From NCBI GenBank assembly GCA_030681265.1, contig JAUXXD010000206.1, forward strand, positions 1 through 63,767: DNA of 63,767 bases. The letters run 5' to 3'. A model generated the notes under the pieces. That model searched no databases. It worked only from the letters and a program-made list of their open reading frames with translations, and was not told where the DNA came from. The translations under genes and the position numbers were made by a program. Below are positions 56,124-63,767 of the stretch, in pieces (position 1 is the first letter of the stretch; every line of letters begins with the position of its first letter). The DNA is from Candidatus Didemnitutus sp. (GTDB lineage: Bacteria; Verrucomicrobiota; Verrucomicrobiia; Opitutales; Opitutaceae).

Positions 56124-59100
56124 ATGATCAAGGCCATCATCGAATTTTCGCTCAAGAACCGCTTCCTCGTCCTCATGGGCACGGCCGCGCTGATTCTCGG
56201 CGGCATCTATTCCCTGCGTCGCATCCCTCTGGACGCCATCCCCGACCTCTCCGACACCCAGGTCATCATCTACACCGAGTGGCCGGGCCAGGCTCCGCAG
56301 ATCGTGCAGGATCAGGTCACCTATCCGCTCACCACCAAGATGCTGTCGGTGCCGAAGGCCAAGGTGGTGCGCGGGTATTCGTTTTACGGATACTCGTTTG
56401 CCTATGTGATTTTTGAGGATGGCACCGATCCCTACTGGGCTCGCAGCCGCGTGCTGGAATACCTCAACGGCATCTCCGGCGAACTCCCCAAGGGCGTGAC
56501 GCCCCGCCTCGGTCCCGACGCCACCGGCGTCGGCTGGGCGTTCATGTATGCGCTCAATTCGGATAGGCACGACCTTGCCGAGCTGCGCTCCATGCAGGAC
56601 TGGTTCCTGCGCTACCAGCTTTCGAGCGCCGAGGGCGTGGCCGAGGTCGCCTCGGTCGGCGGCTACGTGAAGCAGTATCAGATCTCGGTCGATCCCGTGC
56701 GCCTGCGCGCCTACAATCTCTCCCTCGGCGAGGTGGCGATGGCCGTCGAGCGGAGCAACGGCGAAGTCGGCGGACGGTCCATGGAAATGGCCGAAAAAGA
56801 ATTCATCCTGCGCGTCCGGGGCTACCTGAACGGCATAGACGATTTGAGGAAAGTAGCCGTGGGGCGCGGTCCCGGCGGCACGCCTATCCTGCTGGGGGAG
56901 GTCGCCGACGTGCAAGTCGGCCCCGACATGCGGCGCGGCATCGCCGAACTCAACGGCGAGGGCGAAACCGTCGGCGGCATCGTGGTGGTGCGCTACGGCG
57001 TCGATACCCGCAAGGTCATCGCCGGAGTGAAGGCCAAACTCGACGAGGCCATGAAGAGCCTGCCGGAGGGCGTCAGCTACACCGTCGCCTACGACCGCAC
57101 CACGCTCATCGACCGTGCGGTCGCGACCCTGACGCACACCTTGATCGCGGAGAGCATCGTCGTGGCACTCGTGATCTTGGTGTTCCTGATGCATTTCCGC
57201 TCGGCGCTGATTCCGATCTTCGTCCTCCCCATCGCGGTCATAGCCGCGTTCATCATCATGTATCTTCAGGGCATCAGCCTGAACATCATGTCACTGGGCG
57301 GCATCGCCATCGCCATCGGCGTGCTGGTGGACGGTGTGATTATCCTGGTGGAGAACGCCCATAAGCACATGGAGCACGATGGCGGCAAACGTCCCCAGTG
57401 GATGATCGTCCGGGACGCCGCCGTCGAGGTCGGCCCCACCATTTTCTTCGCCTTGATCGTCGTCACGGTGGCGTTCCTGCCGGTCTTCGCCTTGCAGGAG
57501 CAGGAGGGGCGCTTGTTCAAACCCCTCGCGTTCACCAAGACCTATTCCATGGCCGCCGCCGCACTGCTGGCCATCACCCTGGCGCCGGTCCTGATGAGCA
57601 TTTTCATCCGGGGAAAGGCACCGCCGGAGGAAAAGAATCCGATCAACCGCTTCCTCATCTGGCTCTATCACCCCTTCATCGATTTTGTCATCCGCTTCCG
57701 CTGGGCGGTCATCGCGGTTGCCGTCGTGCTCGTAGGTTGGGTGTTCTTCCCTTGGAACGCCTGGGTCGTGCGACCGCTGCCCGAGGGCTCGATTAAGACG
57801 TTCGCGGCCAAGCTAAACCCGGCTTTCCCCTACCAGAACCTCGGCTCCGAATTCATGCCCCCGCTCTACGAGGGGGACTTGCTCTACATGCCGACCACCT
57901 TTCCCGGCATCTCGCCGACGAAGGCCAAGGAAATCCTCCAGCAGACGGATCAGATCATAAAATCCTTCGCCGAGGTGCATCACGTGTTCGGGAAAATGGG
58001 GCGCGCCGAGACCGCGACCGATCCCGCGCCGATGGATATGATCGAAACCACTATCATGCTCCGTCCGGAGGAGGAGTGGCCGAAGGTCGATATCACCGAT
58101 GCCGAAGGCAAGGTCGTCGCGCACAGACGACGAACGGTCGAGGAACTCACCACCGCGCTGAATAACGCGGTGCAAATCCCCGGTCTCACCAATGCGTGGA
58201 CGATGCCCATCCGCACGCGCATCGACATGCTCGCGACCGGCATCAAGACCCCCGTCGGCATCAAGGTGGCGGGGCCGGACCTGCGCGAACTCGAACGCAT
58301 CGGCGGACAGATCGAGGCGCTGGTGCAACGCGTGCCCGGCGCGGGCAGCGTCTTCGCCGAGCGTGTCATGGGCGGCAACTACATCGAGTTCGACATCGAT
58401 CGCGATGCCATCGCCCGTTACGGGCTCACCGTTGGCGACGTGCAGGACGTGCTCCAGGTCGCGCTCGGCGGCATGCCGTTGACGACCACCGTCGAGGGCT
58501 TGGAACGCTATGGTGTCATCCTTCGCTACGCCCGCGATTACCGCGACAGCCTGGAGTCGTTGGGCGAAATCTCCATCCCCGTCCCGGCCGCCTCCGTCTC
58601 GGGCATGGGTGGTGCCGGCGCGGCCTCCGCGATGACGCAGGTGCCGCTCGACCAACTCGCCAAGGTTCGCGTGGTCGCCGCCCCGATGGGCATCAAGAGC
58701 GAGGCGGCGGTGCCCAACGCCTGGATCTACGTGGATGTGCAAGGCGTGGACATCGGCACCTTCGTGCGCGAGGCCAAGGCTCTGGTTTCGGAAGCCGAGC
58801 GCGACGGTCGTCTCCAACTTCCGGCGGGCTACACCATCGTGTGGAGCGGTCAGTTTGAATACATGGAGAACGCCTCGAAGCGCCTGCTCATCATCGTTCC
58901 CATCACTCTGCTCTTGGTCGGTTTGCTCATCTATCTGAGCACCCAATCGTTCATCAAGACCGCCATCGTTTTGCTGGCCGTGCCGTTCTCGATGATCGGC
59001 GCGTTCTGGATGCTGCACCTGCTCGACTACAACATGAGTGTCGCGGTCTGGGTCGGGCTTATCGCGCTGGCCGGCCTCGACGCCGAGACCGGCATGGTGA

Positions 59101-59438
59101 TGCTCCTCTATCTCGACATCGCCTACGAGGACGGCGTCCGCGACGGCCGCATGCGCAATACCGCCGATCTGCGCGAGGCCATCTATCACGGTGCGGTGCG
59201 CCGGGTGCGCCCAAAAATCATGACCGCCACCACGACCTTCATCGCTCTCGTTCCGATCCTCTGGAGCACCGGCACGGGTGCCGACGTGATGAAGCGAATC
59301 GCTGCTCCGATGGTCGGCGGCGTGTTCACCTCGGTGCTCCTTGAGCTGCTCGTCTATCCCGCGATCTTTTACGTGTGGCGCAGCCGCGCTTTGTCCAAGC
59401 AACCGCCGGGTTCCGATGCGCCCCGCCTGACCGCATGA
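56124..59438 (+). CDS. cusA: CusA-type Cu(I)/Ag(I) RND efflux pump
   Basis: A 1104-residue HME-RND pump. YSFYGYSFAYVIFEDGTDPYWARSRV in the first periplasmic loop and AIAIGVLVDGVIILVENAHKHME (Asp403) in helix 4 are typical of CusA/SilA rather than CzcA, pointing to monovalent copper or silver. It follows cusB by 54 bases and ends in ATGA shared with a small Cys protein gene. Confidence 0.95.
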   Translation: MIKAIIEFSLKNRFLVLMGTAALILGGIYSLRRIPLDAIPDLSDTQVIIYTEWPGQAPQIVQDQVTYPLTTKMLSVPKAKVVRGYSFYGYSFAYVIFEDGTDPYWARSRVLEYLNGISGELPKGVTPRLGPDATGVGWAFMYALNSDRHDLAELRSMQDWFLRYQLSSAEGVAEVASVGGYVKQYQISVDPVRLRAYNLSLGEVAMAVERSNGEVGGRSMEMAEKEFILRVRGYLNGIDDLRKVAVGRGPGGTPILLGEVADVQVGPDMRRGIAELNGEGETVGGIVVVRYGVDTRKVIAGVKAKLDEAMKSLPEGVSYTVAYDRTTLIDRAVATLTHTLIAESIVVALVILVFLMHFRSALIPIFVLPIAVIAAFIIMYLQGISLNIMSLGGIAIAIGVLVDGVIILVENAHKHMEHDGGKRPQWMIVRDAAVEVGPTIFFALIVVTVAFLPVFALQEQEGRLFKPLAFTKTYSMAAAALLAITLAPVLMSIFIRGKAPPEEKNPINRFLIWLYHPFIDFVIRFRWAVIAVAVVLVGWVFFPWNAWVVRPLPEGSIKTFAAKLNPAFPYQNLGSEFMPPLYEGDLLYMPTTFPGISPTKAKEILQQTDQIIKSFAEVHHVFGKMGRAETATDPAPMDMIETTIMLRPEEEWPKVDITDAEGKVVAHRRRTVEELTTALNNAVQIPGLTNAWTMPIRTRIDMLATGIKTPVGIKVAGPDLRELERIGGQIEALVQRVPGAGSVFAERVMGGNYIEFDIDRDAIARYGLTVGDVQDVLQVALGGMPLTTTVEGLERYGVILRYARDYRDSLESLGEISIPVPAASVSGMGGAGAASAMTQVPLDQLAKVRVVAAPMGIKSEAAVPNAWIYVDVQGVDIGTFVREAKALVSEAERDGRLQLPAGYTIVWSGQFEYMENASKRLLIIVPITLLLVGLLIYLSTQSFIKTAIVLLAVPFSMIGAFWMLHLLDYNMSVAVWVGLIALAGLDAETGMVMLLYLDIAYEDGVRDGRMRNTADLREAIYHGAVRRVRPKIMTATTTFIALVPILWSTGTGADVMKRIAAPMVGGVFTSVLLELLVYPAIFYVWRSRALSKQPPGSDAPRLTA

Positions 59439-59653
59439 ACGAACCCGCCGCCTCGGCCGAGCCCGACACCTGCGCCGTCTGCGGCAAAGTCACCGCCAAC
59501 GGACGCGGCTACATGCAACTCCAAGCTGAAGGTCGCATGATCGAGCTGTGCTGTCCCATGTGCCTGAAAGTCTTTCAAGACCGACAGGCACAACGGCAGG
59601 CCGAAGAAGATTCCGACGGCGGAAAGTATCTCGGATGGGATGAAAAGTGGTGA
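59435..59653 (+). CDS. Cytosolic Cys-rich TRASH/YHS-like protein
   Basis: A 72-residue protein without a signal: TCAVCGKVTANGRGYM, then MIELCCPMCLKVFQDRQ. The CxxC plus CCxxC-xxxF pattern matches the exported 48188 and 51521 proteins, so this could be a cytosolic counterpart. ATG 59435 overlaps the cusA stop by 4 bases, so its synthesis is coupled to the pump. Confidence 0.72.
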   Translation: MNEPAASAEPDTCAVCGKVTANGRGYMQLQAEGRMIELCCPMCLKVFQDRQAQRQAEEDSDGGKYLGWDEKW

Positions 59654-59701
59654 GGCGTGCGAAGACAGGACGGTCCGGTCGATTCGCTTAAAAAACCGCG
59701 C

Positions 59702-59726
59702 GAGGGTTTTCAGGTCGAGCGGGGTA
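59702..59726 (+). promoter_or_regulatory. ECF-like promoter of the 59801 gene
   Basis: GAGGGTTT (59702-59709), 11 bases, GGGGTA (59721-59726), with the same leader start as 52204-52228. Confidence 0.62.
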
Positions 59727-59800
59727 AGGTGAGCAGAGGGCAATCAGTCAGACACCCAGTCGGACCGGGCACCCTCCGAAAAACTAAACCTAATCCCGCC

Positions 59801-60064
59801 ATGAAAACCCTCCGTATCGTCCTCATCTCCCTCGTCGCGGTCGCTTCCGCCTCCGCCTCCTTCGCCGGCCCCGGCATCCAGTATTGGAATGCCCGCCGTG
59901 ATGCCCAGCAGGCCAAGAAATCCGCCCCCGCCGCCGTATCGGCGGAAAAGTCCGGTGCTGCTTGCGACACGATGATCGTGAAGCAGGGCAAGCGCACCAG
60001 CACGGTGAAGTGCGACGCCTCCGTTGCGGACACCGCCAAGTGCAAAGCCGCCTGCGGCTCCTAA
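59801..60064 (+). CDS. Small exported Cys-containing protein
   Basis: An 87-residue protein with a signal peptide (1-22, ASFAG), an Ala/Lys linker and ACDTMIVKQGKRTSTVKCD ... AKCKAACGS (four cysteines). CDTMIV recalls CDTVTV in the 52363 protein, whose leader is also shared. It is likely another periplasmic metal-binding protein. It is followed by a terminator. Confidence 0.68.
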   Translation: MKTLRIVLISLVAVASASASFAGPGIQYWNARRDAQQAKKSAPAAVSAEKSGAACDTMIVKQGKRTSTVKCDASVADTAKCKAACGS

Positions 60065-60089
60065 GCCCATCCCGTTCCATGCCCCAAGT

Positions 60090-60118
60090 CCCGGCCCCTT
60101 ATCGGAGCCGGGGCTTTT
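60090..60118 (+). terminator. Rho-independent terminator closing the copper block
   Basis: CCCGGC pairs with GCCGGG (60090-60095, 60107-60112) on an 11-base loop, followed by G-C-TTTT. It lies 25 bases after the last stop codon. Confidence 0.7.
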
Positions 60119-60597
60119 CGTTACCTGACCGGCGCACCTCGTGGGATTTTCGCGGGATGCCGTGGGCGCTGTTTGACGGCCCGTTCTCACCACCATGGGG
60201 CGCAACCAGTTTGTCCCTGCGGCAGTGGAAAAAAATTAAGCGGTTTTGCGGCTCCTGAGCGGAGATAGGCGACGATTGCATCCCGCCAAATGTCGTGTCG
60301 GGGTGTTGCTGCATCCCACTCGTAACGGCGTCCGGGGCCGGAAAAGCCGACAGTGGAATTCATCAGAAACCTCGATCAGTTCAGGGTCTGGTTCAATCGT
60401 CGCACCCGATCACTACCTCTTCGACGTTGGTAGCCCGAGGCTCGTCGTCTTTTGCGCAACGAACTCACTTGGTTCAAAAATCTCCACGATCAGCTTTCAG
60501 ATGCGTGACTTTTTCGCGGGTATAGGCTACTAGCATAAAAGTGAACAGGTAACCAGTTATTGACGGAATAATAAGTTGCTACGCAAGTAGATGATAT
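60119..60597. other. Non-coding right flank of the metal block
   Basis: 479 bases between the terminator and the integrase-end repeat. No supported gene. The last 60 bases are AT-rich (GGTAACCAGTTATTG, AATAATAAG), unlike the surroundings. It probably holds the junction between two integrated units, but no copy of the tRNA 3' end was seen. Confidence 0.45.
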
Positions 60598-60722
60598 TTG
60601 GCGAATCCGAGTCGGGATTATGCCGCATTGGGCGGCTCTTGCTCCAATCGCTTGAGCAGCGCGTCACGGACTTCGGCCCAGTTTTCCGCTGTCATCGATT
60701 CAATGAGCGCTTTGATCCCCGG
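60598..60722. repeat. Right copy of the 125-bp integrase-end direct repeat
   Basis: Same orientation as 17873-17997, about 90% identical; covers the 3' end of the intact integrase gene. Confidence 0.85.
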
Positions 60723-62003
60723 TGAGGTGGCGGGAGCTTTCTTTTCGTCCTCTGCGTTGACGGCATCAGTGCGAGAGAACAGTTGCGGCATCTTTTCTGT
60801 GAGGATTCGGCGCATCTCCTCGCGACCGGGCTTGAAGTAGTGCTTCAAGACGATCTCCACGCTCTGGTGGCTCGTTACCAAGCGAACCAGCTCGATTGGG
60901 ACGCCGGCAGTCAGGGCCAGAGTCACCCAAGTGACGCGGAAGGAGTGCAAACCGTGCAGACGGGCCTTGCGGAGCCCCTTGGCGCGGGACGCGCGCAGGT
61001 TACCTCGGTGCGTAGAGCTTGTGCCGCTGGACGAGGAATCGAAGTAACCCGCATCCTTCAGAACTCGGTCAGCGAGATCGGTGATGTGGTCCGGATTGCC
61101 GATGTAGCGTTTAGCCGGTTCAGGGAAGACGAAGTCGTTTTTAGCGGGCAAATGGCGGCGGATTTCCTCCTCAAGCAGGGGGAACAATGGGATGACGGCG
61201 GTTCTCCCCGTTTTGGACGTTTTGACTGTGATGACGCGATTTTGAAGATCCACATCGCTCCACTTCAAAAGACAGCAATCGCCACGCCTCATGGCCGTGC
61301 AGATCCCAGTGAATAGGATCGGCCTGATGATGGCGTGTTCCGGTTTGCGAGCGGAGGTCACGATGAGGGCAAGCTCATCCGGCATGAACGGTGTTTGGCC
61401 CATCGTGTCACCGTCTGAGAGCGGTATGTTCTCGAAGGGATTGTGCATGAGCGTTGCCCGCTTCTTGAGCCTTTCGAACACCGACCGCAGCAGGATCAGC
61501 AGATCGTTGTAGGTTTTTGCGGCGTATCCTTTGGCCCGCTCGGCGTTCATGAACGCCTCTGCTGTTTCAACCGATACATCGGCCATCGTTTTCGCTTGGG
61601 GTTGATGCTTGGTAACGAACGAAGCGAATAGCTGAAATCGCCGGTTCACTTGGAACACATACCGTTCTCCAAGCGGCTTCTTTCGAGGGAGCGCACTCCA
61701 GACGTTGAACATTTCCGATAGTGGAACGGTTTCCATTTTGCCGCCCTGCCGGATGGAGATGAGCCGTTTCACCAGATCCTCCTTACTCTGCGGTCCCTGC
61801 AGATCCTCCACGAACTGGGCGAATCGAAGCTCCGCTTTGGCTCGCGATTTTTCAAAGGCGGTGTCGCCCAGATCGGACAATCGCCTGCTTGCCGGAGGGG
61901 TTCCCTCGACCCGCACGTCAAGTTTCACGCACAGCTTTTTGCCGTCGCGTTTATACCGCCCATACCACCACGGACTCCGATCCCATTTAATTTCCAGAGG
62001 CAT
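60618..62003 (-). CDS. int: Tyrosine-type site-specific integrase
   Basis: A 461-residue recombinase with an N-terminal arm-binding part, a SAM-like core-binding domain (about 120-195) and a catalytic domain. Catalytic residues: Arg in TAMRRGDCCLLKW, HSFR (His-x-x-Arg), SHQSVEIVLKHYF with the late His and the Tyr nucleophile. Its start overlaps the excisionase-like gene by 17 bases. The C-terminal 33 residues match the remnant at 17893. Confidence 0.95.
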   Translation of the reverse strand: MPLEIKWDRSPWWYGRYKRDGKKLCVKLDVRVEGTPPASRRLSDLGDTAFEKSRAKAELRFAQFVEDLQGPQSKEDLVKRLISIRQGGKMETVPLSEMFNVWSALPRKKPLGERYVFQVNRRFQLFASFVTKHQPQAKTMADVSVETAEAFMNAERAKGYAAKTYNDLLILLRSVFERLKKRATLMHNPFENIPLSDGDTMGQTPFMPDELALIVTSARKPEHAIIRPILFTGICTAMRRGDCCLLKWSDVDLQNRVITVKTSKTGRTAVIPLFPLLEEEIRRHLPAKNDFVFPEPAKRYIGNPDHITDLADRVLKDAGYFDSSSSGTSSTHRGNLRASRAKGLRKARLHGLHSFRVTWVTLALTAGVPIELVRLVTSHQSVEIVLKHYFKPGREEMRRILTEKMPQLFSRTDAVNAEDEKKAPATSPGIKALIESMTAENWAEVRDALLKRLEQEPPNAA

Positions 62004-62376
62004 TTTTGTTCCTTTGGAATTTTTGTTTTGGGCGGACTTTTTGCCCTGATCGTGAAGACGGTTCGTAAGCCGCCAGTCGTGCCGAAAATGCGAGCAAGTC
62101 CTGCCGTCGGAATCGAAACACCCCGGGTTGAATTTCTACCGATGGGAACGTTGGGTTGGGCTTATTTTTTTCCGCCCGGACCTTTTTCCAAAACCAAGTG
62201 CGGCTGACCCCCAGTTGACGGGCCGCCTCTGCCATGGTGAGCAGCTTCGGGTCGATGGATTGGCCGCATGAAAGCTTCCCCGCCAGAATGGCTATCAGCG
62301 CGTCCCGCATCTCAGGCGCGACGGTTTCATCCCCTTCCAGGGCTGCGCTGATGATTTGTCGGGTGGAGGCTTTCAC
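61987..62376 (-). CDS. Excisionase-like helix-turn-helix protein
   Basis: A 129-residue protein. LLTMAEAARQLGVSRTWFWKKVRAE is a MerR/AlpA-type helix-turn-helix, followed by FRFRRQDLLAFSARL, as in DNA-binding excisionases. It directly precedes the integrase with overlapping codons, which fits a directionality factor. An N-terminal 50-residue helical extension is unassigned. Confidence 0.75.
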   Translation of the reverse strand: MKASTRQIISAALEGDETVAPEMRDALIAILAGKLSCGQSIDPKLLTMAEAARQLGVSRTWFWKKVRAEKNKPNPTFPSVEIQPGVFRFRRQDLLAFSARLAAYEPSSRSGQKVRPKQKFQRNKNASGN

Positions 62377-62483
62377 CCTAAGGTTTTACCTCAGGATATA
62401 GGGAGCGAAAGGACCTCCCCGACTTTTCCTCGGCACGCCCGGTATGGTCGGAGCGACAGGAGCAGCCGCTTCTGGAGAGTTGT

Positions 62484-62714
62484 CTATTGGGTAGGAAGCA
62501 GGCCTTCCGTCTTTAGCCCCAAGACTTCAGCGATCTTCACGAGCTCTATGTCGGTGACGCACCTGCGTCCGGTCTCAATTTTCGCAATCGCATCCCGACC
62601 GATGTCTTCACCTGCCGCCGCAAGGTTTTTTGCCAGTTCAGTCTGAGACCAACCGAGAGCCTTCCGGTAGTGCATCACCTTTTTACCGCACAGGTTCATT
62701 GCCGGCGCTTTCAT
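62484..62714 (-). CDS. Xre-family transcriptional regulator
   Basis: A 76-residue helix-turn-helix protein: VMHYRKALGWSQTELAKNL ... DAIAKIETGRRCVTDIELVKIAEVL. ATG 62714 is chosen; a TTG 12 codons upstream is possible. It is likely a regulator of the integration module. Confidence 0.8.
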   Translation of the reverse strand: MKAPAMNLCGKKVMHYRKALGWSQTELAKNLAAAGEDIGRDAIAKIETGRRCVTDIELVKIAEVLGLKTEGLLPTQ

Positions 62715-62805
62715 TTGTGCTGATTTCAGCACAAAACGGGTGAAATACAATCTCCGTGTCTTCTGAGCAACAGGCGAAGCCCTGGCTTGCGAACGAATGG
62801 ATCAG

Positions 62806-63072
62806 CTATCTCGAAATTTTAGGCCCCGACCGACCGCGTTGACGCACCGGTTCAGGTATCGCGCCCATCTTGAAGAGCTGCCAAATCTCAACCTGCAAGG
62901 CATCGGCAATTTTCTCGATGGTGATTAGCCGAAGTCCCGTCCTCCGCCCCGCCTCGATGTCCTGATAATGCTGGGAGGCAAGGCCGGCTTTCTCGGCGGC
63001 AGCCTCTTGGCTCAGTCCACAGTTAAGTCGGGCGCTTCGGATGTTTTCACGCAGGACGTTCGAGCATTTCAC
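62806..63072 (-). CDS. Xre-family transcriptional regulator, second
   Basis: An 88-residue helix-turn-helix protein: IRSARLNCGLSQEAAAEKAGLASQHYQDIEAGRRTGLRL, with a basic tail. GTG 63072 is the only suitable in-frame start. Divergent from two small membrane protein genes across 81 bases. Confidence 0.8.
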   Translation of the reverse strand: MKCSNVLRENIRSARLNCGLSQEAAAEKAGLASQHYQDIEAGRRTGLRLITIEKIADALQVEIWQLFKMGAIPEPVRQRGRSGPKISR

Positions 63073-63153
63073 CCCTACAATCTAGAGTTTTAGCTTGCCG
63101 ACCAACACTGGCACAAACGAGAGTCTTATCGGCAGTTACAACTTCGCGGAAAA

Positions 63154-63345
63154 ATGCCTATCATCCTAATTATAGCTGGATTAGCCTTTCTTGTTCGCCC
63201 TCGTTTGTTTTGGCGAAAGAATCCTCGGTGGTTTAACGTCGGACTGGTCCAGATGCTTTGCCCGAAGCACTATGATGTGGTCATGCGCTCAATAGGCGGG
63301 GTGTTAGTTGGCATCGGGCTACTCACGCTCGCGGGAATCGCCTAA
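63154..63345 (+). CDS. Small two-helix membrane protein
   Basis: A 63-residue protein with helices at about 2-15 and 45-61, not recognised. ATG 63154 follows GCGGAAAA. The stop overlaps the next start by one base (TAATG), so the two are coupled. Confidence 0.6.
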   Translation: MPIILIIAGLAFLVRPRLFWRKNPRWFNVGLVQMLCPKHYDVVMRSIGGVLVGIGLLTLAGIA

Positions 63346-63767
63346 TGGACACTATGACTGCCGCCGACCTGCCCATTGCACCTTCAGCTTTTCCCGGCTA
63401 CGCGCATTACACTGCGCTGCAGAGTTTCAAGTCGGCTCAGCGTTTAGCGAAGGGCATTTTTCGGACGCTGGCGGTCGTCTCACTCGTCGCGATTGCAGGG
63501 ATTTGGTATTGGTGGGTTCCGTATTCCGACAAATGGGAGATCGGTAATCTAGTATTTGTGACTGTTTTGGTCCTAATTCCCGCCGTTATTACTGGAGCCC
63601 TCCTGATGATGATTCCAAACGGGATTATCATCAGGGTGAAAAGAGAACATAAAGAGGCGATGCTGTCTCATTTGGTCGCGACCATATGTCGAGCCGTTGA
63701 TCCCGAATCTGATTGGCGGTGGTTCGAACTTCGGAACGCCCATAATTCACTTTTTTTCACTCGTGGA
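63345..63767 (+). CDS. Membrane protein, C-terminus cut by window edge
   Basis: 141 codons open to the edge. Two hydrophobic segments (about 41-60 and 69-95) follow a soluble N-terminus. Base composition is more AT-rich than the metal block. Not recognised. ATG 63345 or ATG 63354 may be the start. Confidence 0.6.
   Translation, partial: MDTMTAADLPIAPSAFPGYAHYTALQSFKSAQRLAKGIFRTLAVVSLVAIAGIWYWWVPYSDKWEIGNLVFVTVLVLIPAVITGALLMMIPNGIIIRVKREHKEAMLSHLVATICRAVDPESDWRWFELRNAHNSLFFTRG

Noticed and set aside
60380-60420. GGTTCAATCG segment as a tRNA 3'-end copy (attR)
   Set aside because: Only a few bases match the initiator tRNA T-arm; no stem or continued identity.

Overview
High-GC bacterial chromosome segment, most consistent with Verrucomicrobiota of the Opitutaceae type. 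That placement rests on gene style (secreted tricorn-like protease, short EF-Ts, S2 with a long acidic tail) and is an inference, not a marker-based call.

The left part (1 to about 17.6 kb) looks like core genome: a YgiQ-type radical SAM enzyme cut by the window edge, an SDR oxidoreductase, an LptG/LptF permease, an NSS sodium symporter with a 51-residue partner, htpG, a tricorn-like protease, a three-gene CnrYXH-like sigma/anti-sigma/sensor operon, an aldehyde dehydrogenase, tRNA-Ser(CGA), a DUF983 protein, rpsB-tsf and an initiator tRNA.

From just behind the initiator tRNA to about 60.6 kb lies an island devoted to metal and fluoride resistance. It is flanked by two copies of the 3' end of a tyrosine-integrase gene: a remnant at 17893 and the intact gene at 60618. 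Left to right it holds: (a) a methyltransferase, czcA, a PII-like gene, czcB, czcC, a small exported protein and an RcnA-type Ni/Co exporter, divergent from a CsoR/RcnR-type repressor; (b) His-rich exported proteins and a HupE/UreJ protein; (c) an IS630-type element that splits a small gene; (d) a fluoride operon: crcB-type riboswitch, possible small ORF, ClC antiporter, enolase and a small EamA transporter; (e) a two-component system whose response regulator carries an amber codon, with a divergent methyltransferase, sulfatase and EamA set; (f) a P1B-4 ATPase broken by an 8-bp tandem duplication; (g) a second CnrYXH-like operon, a CorE-like cysteine-rich ECF sigma factor and a CopA copper ATPase; (h) a copper block with a multicopper oxidase fused to a CopB-like domain, several small Cys-rich proteins and cusCBA.

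The right end (60.6 to 63.8 kb) carries the integrase, an excisionase-like HTH protein, two Xre-type regulators and two membrane proteins, the last cut by the window edge.

The main regulatory idea is that at least four copper-region promoters share one ECF-like motif (GAGGGTTT, 11 to 12 bases, then GGGGTA). One lies before the second CnrYXH-like operon itself and three before small exported Cys-rich proteins. This suggests a regulon of periplasmic copper-buffering proteins run by a cysteine-type CnrX-like sensor, next to a second, self-sensing CorE-like sigma factor. No CRISPR array or conjugation genes were seen.
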